A stretch of 64,000 bases of DNA from Ustulina deusta (GCA_023159155.1 JAJNNX010000042.1:1-64000), one strand, 5' to 3'; numbered from the stretch's first letter, positions 11,940-24,919 are shown. Notes: generated from the sequence alone by a model not told the origin. Numbers and translations are program-made.

Positions 11940-13799
11940 ACATAGGACACAAGCTAATTGCTAACACAAGTCAATTGCCAACTTTTTTGTACTTTTATAT
12001 GCTCTTTTTTTAATTACTATTTTTATAACTAATAATAATAGCACTTTTTTGGAACAAAGCAGACTTGCAGCTTGCATTAAAAGCTTTTAATTATAACAAA
12101 AAATTAACTGTTAATTGTGCAGCACAAATTTACAATGTTCTTTGTATAACTTTTTGCAATCGGCGTGCTAGCAAACAAACCTAATAAATATTTATTATAT
12201 AATATTAAAAATTAATTAAACTCGAAAAAAATACTATTATATAATATATTATAGATTTAATTTTATAATTATTTCTGCTTTAGATAAATAGTATTAAAAA
12301 TATAACTAATTAACTGCTATATAAATATAATATGCCTAAGGTTAGTATTAATTAGGCTTTAAACTTTATATAATAATATTTTATATTTAAAATACGTTTT
12401 AATTAAAAAATTAATTACTAGCAAGTTTTTTATAAAAATCTTATTATATATAATAAATAATTTAAGCTTATATAAAATATAATAACTAAATATAATATTT
12501 TAAAAAAAGATATTTATAACTTTAATAAAACAAGCTTTATAATAGGCCAAATCTTATTTGAAATAGTTATAATAACATCTAACCAGTATAAATAACTAAA
12601 AGCTGTTTAGCTAAGCAATTATAAATAGTTAACTATTATTTAAAATATTAGTTTGTATAGCTATATAGTTCTATTATATATTATTTTAGCAAACAAAACT
12701 TATTTTTTGTTCTAGTATACTAATAGCTAACTACTATATAACTAAAAAATTGCAGTTATAAAAAATAGCTAAATAATAAATAAACAAAGTCTAGATTAGA
12801 TTAATTATTTTAATTTATATATAGCTGGTTATATAAAGGGTATTTATTGCTTATTAATCCTTAATAGCTACAAAAACTATTATTTAACTAATTTTGAACT
12901 ATATTGCAAAAATTATAATATTATTACTTTTTATATGCCTGCTTATTTGTTGTATTAACTTTAACTTTTTAATATTAATTATTTTGGCCTATTAAAACGT
13001 TTATATATAAAAAAAATCAATAATTTAATATAAACATATATTACTTATATTATTAAAAAAGATTTTTTTGTTATGTTTTATAAAACGTATAAAGCTTCTA
13101 TAATAGAATCTAACATTCGAAAAGGTTTTAAAAGCACTAGATTAGTGCTATACGATCCAAAACATATATTTTTTCAGCTCAAAGTCCAATTGCTAACCAA
13201 AACATCTCCCAGATCATCTAACAGACCTTTAGTTTTTTGGTAATTAAAGACTCTATATAATACAACTAATATACAATTATAAACTAAATATATTAAAAAT
13301 AAGGTTATATAATATTAAAATAGTTTGCTAAGTATTATTTTAAATATTATTAATTATATTATAAACAGTATAACGTTACTTATATATAAGGTTATATTAT
13401 TAAAAAAAAAGGTTGCTAAACTTTGTATAGCAAATAAAATGCTTAACCAACGTTGCTGTATGAAAAAAAAACATATATAAAATAAAAAGTCATTTATTAT
13501 ATAGAAAGAACAAAATTTTAAAACCGAACGGGCTATTAAAAAACAAATAACAAAAGAAGTGCAGCAAAGTAATTGTTATATAAAAAGGGGTATATTGCAT
13601 ATACAACAATATAAAACACGTAGTAAACCTAGGTATAACTTGCGTACTTATCAAAATGCTATAAAAACATCTAGCAATAATATTTCTGATTAGATTTAAT
13701 TGATTTTTTGTATTATGGTTGAATTATTTAACTTATACGTACAAAAGTGCAAAAAAGTTGGCAATTGACTTGTGTTAGTAATTAGCTTGTGTCCTATGT
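11940..13799 (+). mobile_element. Fot1-1: Fot1/pogo-like (Tc1/mariner) DNA transposon
   Basis: A 1.86-kb element with terminal inverted repeats of about 55 bp: left ACATAGGACACAAGCTAATT, right ending in the inverse, AGCTTGTGTCCTATGT. It is flanked by TA on both sides, the target duplication of Tc1/mariner elements. It is one of three copies (others at 23060-24919 and 47962-49799) and the least mutated. The transposase lies on the plus strand. Each copy is slightly different, so they are separate insertions. Confidence 0.92.
12050..13260 (+). pseudogene. Fot1/pogo transposase pseudogene
   Basis: Plus-strand translation gives a psq/CENP-B-type helix-turn-helix start at about 12.08-12.17 kb (LALKAFNYNKKLTVNCAAQI, then YNV). 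A C-terminal DDE-family segment follows near 12.9-13.0 kb (FELYCKNYNIIT, then FGLLKRLY after a frame with stops) and NIRKGFKSTRLVLYDPKH at 13112-13165, typical of Fot1/pogo transposases. Many Gln, Trp and Arg codons are stops, so no protein can be made. The enzyme would normally cut and paste the element at TA sites. The pattern of damage is transitions, consistent with RIP. Confidence 0.85.
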
Positions 13800-16700
13800 T
13801 ATATTAATTTTAACTTTAAACTTTTTATTTAGATTTAATAACTTTATTACTAAATTATTTATTATTAATTTTTTTAATTCTTTTTTGTTAAGTTTAAAAA
13901 AAATGTTATAATTTTTCTACAATCTTTTATAAAGCTTTAAATATAATTTATAAATCTAATAAATATTTTTATATTGCTTACTAATTTAAATATTAGCTAA
14001 TTTTTTATTACTAAAATTTTTAACTTTTAGATTTATATTTTTTTTAATATTATTATAAATCTAAAAAAATCTACTTTTTATTTATAAAATTTGCTTTTTT
14101 TTAAATATACTAATAATTTAATATTTTATAATATTATAAATATTTTTAAATATATTAAAATATTGTTAAAATATATTATAATAATTTAATTAATAAATTT
14201 TTATAATATATTTATAATTTTTATTTAAAAACTTACTAATATATTAATAAAACTAAATAATATTACTAAATATTTAAATAGCTTAGTTATATAATATTTT
14301 GAAACCTATTTTTTATTTATTTTTTAATATAATTTTAATCTAGTAATAAATATTCAATAAATCTAATATTATAAACTATTTTGCTTTTTATAACTTATTT
14401 TTTAAAATTTTAATTTTTAATAAAAATCTTAGCAATTTTTTTATTTTTAAATTTATATTTTTATAATTAATATATAGTTTTTATTTAACTTTCTTAATTT
14501 TTTTTTAGTTTTTTTAATATTTATAGGATTAATAATCTAACAAATAATATTAATAGTTATATATATTTTTTTGCTAGATTTTATTAGAAATAATTGTTTA
14601 ATTTTTTAAATTATTTTTTATTTATATAATATAACAAAAAATATTTTAATTATTATTTTTTAATTAATAATATTTTATAGTTTTATTATTTATATTTTAA
14701 AAATTTTATTTTTATATTATATTTTTTTAAAACCAATTATTAAATTTTTTATATTTGTTTAATATTTTAATATCAAACTTTAGTTTAAAATTTTTTTAAT
14801 ATATTTTATTAAAATTAGCTAATGTTTTAATCTATTTTAAAATTATTTATTTATAACTAAAATATTTTTAATATTATATTATAATATAATATTTTTATAA
14901 TATTAAGCTTAAATTTTTTTTTATATTTTAAAATATTAAAAAAAAGTTTTGCAATTTCTTTTTTAATAATTCTATAGTTATAAAAAATTAGATTCTTATT
15001 AATTGTTATAAATAAATAAAACTTATTTTTAAGTTTTATAAATATTTTTAAACTTTTAATAATTTATAATAAAATAAACTTTGCTTAAACTTTAATATTT
15101 ATAAATATTTTTGGTTTATAGTTATAATATTTTAATTTTATTATAATATATATTAAAATATTTATATTTATTATATATAATATTTTTTTAATAAATAAAA
15201 TTAATTATTAACTTTTTATAATTATTCATTACTATTTTTTATTTTTTATGTTTTATATATTTAACTTGCGCTTAATTTAGTTATAACTAAGTTTGCTTTA
15301 AATAGCACTTAAATTTTTTTTTTGTTATATATTATTTTATTTGTTTGTTCTTTAAATATTATTTTTTGCTTTTTTTATTAATAGTATATATTATAAATTC
15401 TTTTTAATATTTATACTTTTTTTATAATATAATATTAATATATATTTTAAAAACCAATATAAATTTTGTTTAAATATAGCAAATTTTTAAAAGTTATAAT
15501 ATATTAATATTAATTTTTTAGTATTTTTTTTTAATATAGTTTATTTAATATTTTTTGTTTAATTTCTTTTAAAAATTATGTATTTTTAATTTTGTTTGCT
15601 ATATAAACATAGTATTAGTAGGTTATATAATATGTTTTTAAAACTGTGTTATATTTTTTATTTGTTTTTTTATAGTACTATTATCATAATAGCTTTTTAA
15701 AATAAACTTTGTTATTATTTTTTGATCTTTTAATATATTAGTTCTAGTTCTTACTAAAATTATATTATTTAGTTTTTATAGCTTATTTAAAGTTTTTTAT
15801 AATTAATAATCTAATATTATTTTTAACATAAAGTAATTTATACTATAGAGCTTTTTTTTTTTGGTTATTAATTCTTTTTTTTTTTAGTTTAATAATATTT
15901 TTTTAAATTAATTTAAATATTATATTGTTTAATTATTTATTTATTAATTAGTAATTATATTTATTATAAATATAATTTTTAATTTATTTTACATATTTAT
16001 TATTTTTTAGCTAATTTTTTATGATTTAGATTTTTATTAAACTATTATTTATTAATAATAATTTTATACTAATTATATCTTTTTAGTTATAAATATTATA
16101 TTTATATTTGTTTTTATAAAAATATATATTTTTTAGCTTTTATTTTTTATAATTATACTATATTTAAATAATCTAAATAATATATATTTTTATAGTTATT
16201 ATAAACTAGATATATATTATAGTTATTTTTTATACTATATAAACATTTGTATTGTTTTGCTTTTTTTAATTTTTTTTTAATAAAATAAAATAAACAAATT
16301 TTATTATTTCTATATTAATATATATTAAAACGCTTAGTCTAATTATTTATAAGCCTATTTATAGTAAATTCTTTTAATAATTTTCCTATTTTATTATTTT
16401 ATTATATATATTTTTTTAGGTTTTTATAATATATATATCCTTATTTTATAGCTTATTAAATATTTTTTTATTTATAATAATTATTATTATCATTTTATAA
16501 AGCTTGCTAAATATTAAGTATAAAAGTATCACTTATATATTTTGTTTAAAATATATTTATTATATTATAAAATAAACTTTATTATTTTTTGTTGCTTTTT
16601 TAATTATATTATATTAATTTATAATAATAATATTATTATTATTTTAGTTTATTTTATACTTCTATACTTTCATTTTTTTATAGCTTATCATAGTTTTAAA

Positions 16701-16994
16701 TATAATATTTTTTTTAATTATAATTATAATATTTAATCCTGTTTTAATTTTTGTTTTTTTAGTTATATTAAGTTCTATAGGTTTTATATAAATTCTTATA
16801 ATTATAAATTTTTACGTTTATTGTTTTTTAATATTTATTAAATAAAACATGTTTTATTATTTTTATTATTATTATTATTTATAAACTTAATTATTAATTT
16901 TAATAGCTTAAATAATATAATTTTTAAACTTGTTTAATTTTTTATTTTTATATAACTTATTTTGAACTAACTTTTTTAGCTTATTATAAAATAC

Positions 16995-17263
16995 TGTTTG
17001 AATAGAGTGTACTGCATATTTCTAAGGCAGCAGTACATGCCTGCAAGGTTGGTGGAATACAGTCTATTCACTATATGCCACACTCAAAGGGAGGGAGAGA
17101 AAGGAAGGAATTTGGTAGGTGGGAGCCCCCTATATACCCTTCCGTACGGAGGGGTCTGTAGGTGGGCCCTAGCCGGACCCCTTGGCCCAGACCCCTTGGC
17201 CAGACCCCTTCGTACGAAGGGGTCCGTAAGTGCCCTAGCTAATTGCGTACGATTAATCCAACA
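16995..17263 (+). mobile_element. solo LTR, 269 bp, family shared with 28199-28410
   Basis: Starts TGTTTGAATAGAGTG and ends TTAATCCAACA, with AATAC duplicated on both sides. It is barely RIP-mutated and lies in the R3 remnant. The 3' half is a set of short tandem and inverted G/C blocks (GACCCCTTGGCC-like), including a perfect 22-bp palindrome at 17203-17224. The open frame running through it (16998-17285) is chance: its protein resembles nothing and it ignores the LTR boundary. Confidence 0.9.
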
Positions 17264-17269
17264 AATACT

Positions 17270-17950
17270 ATTATTAATATATTAATATCTAACTATAAAG
17301 TTTATACTAGAACTTTTTTAAATTTAGTTATATATTTATATGCTGCTTTTTTTTAATATATTATTACAAGTTTTTGTTTAGTTTAACGTTTTTTTTTAGA
17401 ATTTTTATATATATTTATTAATATTATTTTAAACTTTAGAATATTTTTAAATATTACTTTTATATTATTATTCTAATTTAACTTTTTTTGTTTTATATAA
17501 TCTTTTATTATAAGTTTGAACTATTTTAAAATATTTTTAGTAAAATATTTTGCTATATATAAGACTTTTTTTTGTTTAATTTTAAAATCTTTGTTATAAT
17601 ATTAAATATATGCTTTAACTTATATTATAAATTTTTTAAGTTATTTTAGGTTTTTATTAAACGTTATTAGTTATATAAGCTTATATTTTTTTAATTTATT
17701 AGTTATATTTATTTAAATTTTAAATTATTTATTATCTTTTTTAAATTAAGTAATATATATTTATAATTAATTAAATAACTATTATATTTGTTTTAAAGTT
17801 AATTTTTTAAAAGCTATTTTATGTTGCTAGTTAATTAGGTCTATTTAACATTAACTAAACAATAATTATTTAAAATATAACAACTTTGCTATATTAAATA
17901 AATTAATATAATAGTTTATTATAGTATTATAATAACAAAATTTATTTAAT
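17270..17950 (-). pseudogene. Gypsy gag pseudogene (R3)
   Basis: Translation of the minus strand gives a capsid-like stretch: VLYIAKYFTKNILK, then a stop where gag usually has Trp, then F..IIKDYI. About 30 residues on comes IFKNILKFKIILINIYKNSK, and then KRxTKQKL...YQKKAAYKYITKF. This order, W-F-P-x-(L)-D-Y followed by the F..F...L...YG and T(A)E.KL..L.Q.GSA..YA..F elements, is characteristic of fungal Gypsy gag proteins. Several Trp and Gln codons are stops, as RIP produces. Frame breaks and the 5' end are not resolved. Confidence 0.7.
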
Positions 17951-18043
17951 AAAAAATTAAAATTATAATAGATCTAATATTTATATTATTTAATATTTAT
18001 TAAAAAATAAACTTTTATATAAATAATTCTAAAAACTATTTAT

Positions 18044-18280
18044 TATAATAGTTAGTATAGTTTTAGCAAGACCTGCAAGAACTCTAGACCTACATAGCAA
18101 TAAAATAAGAAATCTAAGCATAAACCAACCTATAACTCTGTAGCTACACATATAAAATCTATATCTACCTATTTTATAAACTTTAACTTTTTTTTTTTCT
18201 TTTTTTTTTTTTAGTTTAAAATTCTTATTTATAAATATTAATAAACTAGCTATAAAAACTTTACTTTATTAATCGTAATA
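18044..18280 (+). repeat. 5' LTR of R1-A
   Basis: About 237 bp. It contains GTATAGTTTTAGCAAGACCT near its start and TAATAAACTAGCTATAAAA near its end, both shared with all other R1 LTRs. It is the least mutated R1 LTR in its first half. Confidence 0.88.
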
Positions 18281-20177
18281 TTATTTTAAGCTTATTAATT
18301 ATTTATTAATAAATATTTAATAAATATATATTTTTTATTTTATTATAATTAATAAAATATAAATAAATTTTTTTTAATTATATATTTAATATAAAAAATT
18401 ATATATTTTATAATATAAATTTAATTTTAATATAATTTTAATAAAACTTTTAATTTTTATATTACTTAAAAACTAATAATTTATAAAAAACTTAATTTTA
18501 AATAATTTTATTTTATTTTTTCTTTTTAAATAATTAGAATAATTTTAATTTTTAAGTATAGCTAGCTTTTTATTATTAAATGATTTTAAACATTTTTTTT
18601 TTATAAAAAAAAAAAAAATTAGGCACTAAACTTTTTTGCAAACGTTTTAAACGAACTAATATTTAAAAAAAAATTTAAAAAAAACAAAAAATTAAAACTT
18701 AAAAAAGTAAATTTTAAACTAAAGCTAAAATAACTTAAAATAAATAATATATTTAAAAATATATTAAAAAATATTATAGTTATATAAACTTATAATTTTA
18801 TATTAGTTCTAACAAAACTTTTTTAATAAATAAAAAAAAAAAAAAATAATTTTTAAATATGTTTATTTTAATACTTTTAAAAAATAATTATAATTTAATA
18901 ATAAAAAATATATTTAAAAATATTAATTTTATACTTTTTAGTTTTATTATTTTATTTATTTTTTATTTTATTAATTTATTTTTTAATGTTTTAAACTTTA
19001 TTTATATTAAAAAAACTAAAATATAAAAAATTAATTTTAGCAAGTTTATAAAAAAATAAAGCCTTATTTAATAATTAGGTTTATAAATTAATAAAAAAGC
19101 TAAATAAAAATATTATTATGTTTTAAACTAAAAATAATTAACGTTAATATATTATAAACTAATTAAAAAAATATATTAAAAAATTAATAAAAATATTTTT
19201 TTATTTAATTAAAAAACTATTTAATAATATTATTAAAATAATTTAACTTTTATTAATAATTTATTATAATTTTAATTAAATAATTATTATTTATAAAATA
19301 TTTTAAGTTTATATATATAAAACTAATAAAAATATTAATTAATTAAATTATAATAAAAATATAAATTATAAGATTATTTTTATATAAACTTAAAAAAAAA
19401 CTTATATAAAACTTTTATAAATTTAAATATTTTTTATAAGTTATTTATTAATAAAATTATTAAATTAATATATAATACTAAATAAACTTATAAAAATTAT
19501 TAAATAAAAATCTAATTTAAATAATTAAATTTTTAATAAACTTATTTATTAATTTTTAACTAATTTTAAAAGTTTTAAAATATTTATTTTAAAATAATTA
19601 AAAAAAATATTAATTATAAAAAAAAAAAACCTATTAAAATAATAAAACTTGTTTTATTTATAATAAAAAAAAATATTTATTAATTAATTATTTTAATTAA
19701 AAACTTAAAGTTTTCAATATTTAATTAATAAAAAAAGTTTATAATAAAAACAATTTTAATAATTTATTTAATTTAAAAAATAAATAAAACTAATAAAAAT
19801 CTTTTTATTAGTTTTTTTATTTATTTTAACTAAAATATATAGCTAAAATAAATTAATCATTTTTAAAATATTTATTTCATTATAAATTAATAATATTAAA
19901 ATAAAAACTTTAGTTTTATATAATATTAAAATTTATATTTTTTTAATAATTAGTTATAAGTTTATATAATAAGTTAAATAATAATTAAAAACAAAAATAA
20001 TTTATTTAATTAAACTTTAAAAGTTTTATAACTATTAAATTAAAATAATTAATAAAATTTATAAATATTTAATATATATTATAAAAATTAATAATTAATA
20101 ATTTAAAAATTAAATATTTTAAATTATTAATTTTAATTATAATATTATTATTAGTATTAAATAATTAATAAAATAAA

Positions 20178-20373
20178 TATTAGGTGAGGCCAGGGGGGGG
20201 TCAGAATATTAGAGTATAATAGGTTGTATTCGGTATGGAAAGGAATATTCTGGCGCAGCCAGAATATTAGCTATGGAGTGTGGGATGTGTGGGGCCTAGG
20301 TTGGTCCATGCGGCTAGGGGCCATGGGGCTGGTAGGTGTGGCTAGGGCGTACCCCCCCTACCCAACTATATCA
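20178..20373 (+). mobile_element. short GC-rich insertion, probable solo LTR (196 bp)
   Basis: Comparison with the uninterrupted R1-B copy at about 32.36 kb shows an insertion starting TATTAGGTGAGGCC and ending ACTATATCA, with ATAAA on both sides. It includes a run of eight G, a run of seven C, and a tight inverted repeat at 20244-20268 (11-bp arms AATATTCTGGC, 3-nt loop). The plus-strand frame 20224-20424 runs out of the insert into R1 and is not a gene. A MITE is possible. Confidence 0.7.
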
Positions 20374-21238
20374 ATAAAATATTTTAATAAAAACTTAAAA
20401 ATAATAATTAATTTAGCTAAATAATTTATTTTTATTCCCTTAATTTTTCTAAAAATAACTAAGATTAAAAAAACGTAAAAAAGATTTAAGACCTTTAAAC
20501 TTAAAACAAAAAAAGTTTATATAATAATTTTTTAAAAAAGAAAAAACCAAGCTATTATTAAAAAGATTATATAAAACTTTTAAAATTATTTTTATTAAAA
20601 TAAATAAAAATAACTAGCTAAAAAAACTTTAAAAAAGTTTATTATAATTAAATTTATAATAATTAAAAATAATTAATATTTTATAAAAAAAATAGATTTA
20701 GATTAATTAAGTAATATTATAAAAGATTTTTAATAATAAACTAATTTTATTTTTAAAAAGAAAAAATTTTAAGCATATAAAATTAATATAAAACTTTTTG
20801 CTTTTTTAATTATTATATTTAAAAAGATTTTCTTTTAAAAAAAAACCTGAAATTTTATTATTATTATAACTAAAATTTAATATAATACTAGAACTTAATA
20901 ATAAAAAATATATTTTTAAGTTTTATTAGTATTAAATATTTATATAATTTATTTTATTTAAAAAAAAATTTATAAATAAGCTGCTAGTTATAAACTTTAT
21001 TAAATAAAATATAAATTTAAATATTATTTTTGTTTTATTTACATTTAAACTTAAGTCAACTAAATATAAATTTATAATTAATTATTAATAAAAAAATATA
21101 TATTTAAAAAATTAAATTATATTAGTTTTAAATATTAATAATATTATATTTAATTATTATAATATTATTTATTTTATAAAATCAAATATTATTAAAACTT
21201 TTTATTAATTATTATTAATTATAAAATTATATTATTTT

Positions 21239-21344
21239 TATTGGGACGAATTGCCAAGCGTTACTATTGTGCCAAAAAACTAAAAGACTGCAAATATTGC
21301 AGCTTCTGCGTATATTAGCCTTATTATGCTATTATAGCATAACA
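21239..21344 (-). repeat. terminal repeat of TRIM-1 (left)
   Basis: 106 bp. A few transitions distinguish it from the right repeat, for example GCTATTATAGCATAACA against GCCATTACGGCATAACA, all in the RIP direction. Confidence 0.9.
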
Positions 21345-21433
21345 AGTGCCTTTTAGAATATAAGGTAAGCTAGTATGTCCTGTATGCTAATATGCTCTAG
21401 GGCGTGTTATATTTTACCGAGAGCAAGTTTTTG

Positions 21434-21500
21434 TACGGGCTTGAACCGCAGACTTACGGTAACCTAGGTTGATTTTCTAATCGTGGTATACGCGTAGCTA
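21434..21500 (-). other. tRNA-like segment inside TRIM-1
   Basis: On the minus strand, a 5-bp stem with a 7-nt loop (TGCGG-TTCAAGC-CCGTA, 21450-21434) resembles a tRNA T-arm and contains GGTTCAAGCCC, a perfect match to the box B consensus GGTTCRANNCC. Upstream are AACCTAGGTT, a possible variable arm, and GATTAGAAAATC, which resembles a Ser(AGA) anticodon loop. The acceptor stem does not pair and box A is weak, so it is not a tRNA gene. The second TRIM shows the same layout. Confidence 0.35.
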
Positions 21501-21608
21501 TTTTAGCGTACTGATTGTAGCCTTTGCTAACTGTTAGTTCGGCTGCCTTTTGGCTAATAGGACAAGCGTAAGACCTTTGGTTCGATTAATACGGATAGTG
21601 GCACTACT

Positions 21609-21714
21609 TGTTGGGACGAATTGCCGAGCGTTACTATTGCGCTAAAAGACTAAGGGACTGCAAGTGTTGCAGCCTCCGTGTGTATTAGCCTTATTATGCC
21701 ATTACGGCATAACA
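21609..21714 (-). repeat. terminal repeat of TRIM-1 (right)
   Basis: 106 bp, the best-preserved terminal repeat of the four in the window. Confidence 0.9.
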
Positions 21715-23059
21715 ATTTTATTTTTTTTTAAATTTATAAAAAAATATTTTAATAAAAAGTTTTATTATTTAATTTAAAAATAAAACCTGTTTAGTAATAA
21801 ATTTTTATTAATATATAAATTTAAAAATTTTTAAATAAATTTATAAATATTTATATAAAGAATATTTTAATTTATTTTAAACCTAAAAAATAGCACTAAA
21901 CTTATTATAAAAAAATAATTTATTATTTATATTAAACCAAATATTAAAAAAATATTAAAAAGTTTTATTTTAATATATTTATTATTAATTATTTAAAAAT
22001 AGTTATAAAAGCTAAAGTAAAAATTAGAATTAATTTTATAAAAATCTAAATAATTCTAAATTAATCTAGTTATTTTTTAAGGTTTATAATTATATTTATA
22101 TATTTATTTATTATATTAAAAAAATTACTACTTTTTTAAATTAACTATTAAAAAAAAATAAGCTATTTATAATAAAATTAGAATAAAAATAAGCTTTTAA
22201 ATATATAAAACTACTAATATATAAAATATTTTTTTTATTTTTTTTTAAACTTAGCTAATTAATATAAATAAAAATAAATATTTTATATAATATAATAAAA
22301 AAAGTTATTTAGTAGTAATAAAAAAATATAACTTAAAAACTTATAAAATATTTTTTTAAAATAATAATATTAATTAAATAAGTTTATTTAATTTAAAACT
22401 ATAAATTTTTAGTAGTAATATAAATTTTAGAATATTACTGCTTAGAGCTTTTTAAAAACTAAGTTTTTTATAATAACTAATTATTAAGCTTTATTATATT
22501 TTTTAAATAAATAGATTTTATTAATATAATAAATATACTAGGCCAACTTTTTATTAAACTTTAATATTACTTTTTAATATTAATTAAAATAAAAAAATAT
22601 AGTAGTTAATATTTTATTAAAAAAAATAGCTAAACTTTTTATAATTAAAACTAAAAAAATTAAAATAAAAATAATAGTATTAATCCTGTTTAATAAAATA
22701 TTAAGTCTTATATTAACTATAGACTTTTTATTTAATATTTTTTAAAAAACTAACTTAGTAAATCTAATTAAACAAAAAAACTAGTTATAAAATCTAAAAA
22801 ATAAAAACAAAAAGCTATATATATTTAAAATTATTTAAAATAAGATTATTTTTTTTTATATAGCTTTAATTTAAAAAGCTTATATATTTTTAATTATTAT
22901 ATATTAAAATTAATATAAAATAATTAAAATATTAAAACAAAAATATTGTTAGTTTTATTTAAAATATAATTATAAATAATATATATATAATTATTATAAT
23001 TATAAAAAAATAAAATATTATAAAATAAAACTTTTGGTTTTTTTTATTTATTATTTATA

Positions 23060-24919
23060 ACGTAGGACACAAGCTAATTATTAACACAAGTCAATTGCCA
23101 ACTTTTTTGCACTTTTATACGTTTTTCTTTTAATTATTATTTTTATAACTAATAATAATAGCACTTTTTTAGAACAAAGCAGACTTGCAGCTTGCATTAA
23201 AAGCTTTTAATTGCAACAAAAAATTAACTGTTAATTATGCAGCACAAATTTATAATATTTTTTGTACAACTTTTTGTAATCGGTACACTAGCAAACAAAC
23301 CTAATAAATATTTATTATATAACATTAAAAATTAACCAAACTTAAAAAAAATACTATTATATAATATATTATAAATCTAGTTTTGCAATTTTTTCTGTTT
23401 TAAATAAATAATATTAAAAATATAACTAATTAACTACTATATAAACGTAATATATCTAAAGTTAGCGTTAACTAGGCTTCAAACTTTATATAATAATATT
23501 TTATGTTTAAAATACGTTTTAATTAAAAAATTAATTACTAGCAAATTTTTTGCAAAAATTTTATTATGTATAATAAATAGTTTAAATTTATATAAAATAT
23601 AATAACTAAATATAATATTTTAAAAAAAAATATTTATAATTTTAATAAAACAAGCTCTATAATAGGCCAAATTTTGTCCAAAATAGTTATAATAACGTCT
23701 AACTAGTACAAACAACTAAAAGCTATTTAGCTAAGCAATCGTAAATAATTAATTATTATTTAAAGTGTTAATTTATATAGCTATGTAGTTCTACTATATA
23801 TTATTTTAGTAAACAAAACCTACTTTTTGTCCTAGTATACTAATAGCTAACTATTATATAACTAAAAAATTATAATTATAAAAAATAGCTAAACAATAAA
23901 TAAATAAGGTCTAGATTAGATTAATTATTTTAATTTATATATAGCTAGTTATATAAAAAATATTTATTGCTTATTAATCCTTAATAGTTATAAAAACTAC
24001 TATTTAACTAATTTTAAACTATATTATAAAAACTATAATATTATTACTTTTTGTATGTTTGTTTATTTGTTGTACTAATTTTAATTTTTTAATATTGGTT
24101 GTTTTGGCTTATTAAAACATTCGTACATAAAAAAAATTAATAATTTAATATAAACATATATTATTTATATTACTAAAAAGGATTTTTTTGTTACGTTTTA
24201 TAAAATATATAAAACTTTTATAATAGAATCTAATATTTAAAAAGGTTTTAAAAGCACTAGATTAGTACTATATAATCTAAAATATATATTTTTTTAGCTT
24301 AAAGTCCAATTATTAACTAAAATATTTTTTAGATTGTCTAATAGACTTTTAGTTTTTTAGCAATTAAAAACTTTATATAATATAACTAATATATAATTAT
24401 AAACTAAATATATTAAAAATAAGGTTATATAATATTAAAGTAGTTTGCTAAGTGCTATTTTAAATATTATTAATTATATTATAAAAAGTATAACATTGCT
24501 TATATATAAAGTTGTATTATTAAAAAGAAAAGTTACTAAACTTTATATAGCAAATAAAATGCTTAGCTAATATTGCTATATAAAAAAAAAACGTATATAA
24601 AATAAAAAGTTATTTACTATATAAAAAAGATAAGATTTTAAAACCGAACAAGCTATTAAAAAGCAAATAATAAAAAAAGTGCAGCAAAATAGTTATTATA
24701 TAAAAAGGGGTATATTGCATATATAACAATATAAAACACGTAGTAAACCTAGGTATAACTTGCGTACTTATCAAAATGCTATAAAAACATCTAGCAATAA
24801 TATTTCTGATTAGATCTAATTAATTTTTTGTATTATAGTTAAATTATTTGACTTATACGTACAAAAGTGCAAAAAAGTTAGCAATTGACTTGTGTTAGCA
24901 ATTAGCTTGTGTCCTACGT
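23060..24919 (+). mobile_element. Fot1-2: Fot1/pogo-like DNA transposon, RIP-degraded
   Basis: Same inverted termini (ACGTAGGACACAAGCTAATT and its inverse) and TA flanks as Fot1-1. It is 1.86 kb and colinear with Fot1-1 over its whole length. It sits in R1-A: the R1 sequence before it (to 23059) continues after it at 24920, as the other R1 copies confirm. It is more mutated than Fot1-1, and the transposase frame is full of stops. Confidence 0.92.

Larger units (their letters stand above)
11652..18043 (-). mobile_element. R3: Ty3/Gypsy remnant, minus strand, with nested insertions
   Basis: T-rich, stop-ridden DNA interrupted by Fot1-1 (11940-13799) and a solo LTR (16995-17263). At its right end the minus strand translates into a Gypsy gag, so the element runs right to left and pol should lie at about 13.8-16.9 kb, where no motif could be placed with confidence. 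The right end is cut by R1-A at 18044, and material after 26315 may be its continuation. A 64-codon plus-strand frame at 16542-16736 is low-complexity Ile/Tyr/Phe sequence and not a gene. Confidence 0.6.
21239..21714 (-). mobile_element. TRIM-1: 476-bp terminal-repeat retrotransposon in miniature
   Basis: Two direct 106-bp terminal repeats (21239-21344 and 21609-21714) flank 264 bp of non-coding DNA. In the minus orientation the repeat starts TGTTATGCCGTAATGG and ends GTCCCAACA. The 5-bp target duplication ATTTT is perfect. A second copy is at 52217-52693 with a different duplication, so this is a real mobile family, moved by the proteins of another element. The interior carries a tRNA-like arm with a pol III box B match (minus strand 21447-21437, GGTTCAAGCCC). 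The copy is almost free of RIP changes although it sits in ruined R1 DNA. Confidence 0.9.
20400..23057 (+). pseudogene. R1-A pol pseudogene (RT, RNase H)
   Basis: Plus-strand translation shows Gypsy pol order with many stops. An RT-thumb-like stretch (FLRFIIIFIYLF) is near 22.1 kb. RNase H at 22450-22570 reads TTNY, stop, ALLYFLNK, then a little later ANFLLNFNITF, matching the family's TDH.AL.YFLN...L..R..RWADFLS.FNITF pattern with Asp changed to Asn (codon 22479-22481). Downstream the integrase would span the Fot1-2 insertion and continue to about 26.0 kb. gag is expected at 18.4-20.2 kb but I could not place motifs there. Confidence 0.75.

Noticed and set aside
16542..16736. 64-codon hydrophobic plus-strand frame
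   Set aside because: Low-complexity Ile/Tyr/Phe/Asn sequence expected by chance in extremely AT-rich DNA.
16998..17285. 95-codon plus-strand open frame
   Set aside because: It is contained in the solo LTR at 16995-17263 and crosses its right border; the related LTR at 28199 gives a different, shorter frame.
21434..21500. functional tRNA-Ser gene in TRIM-1
   Set aside because: T-arm and anticodon-like loop are present, but the acceptor stem does not pair and the anticodon stem has only two or three pairs.
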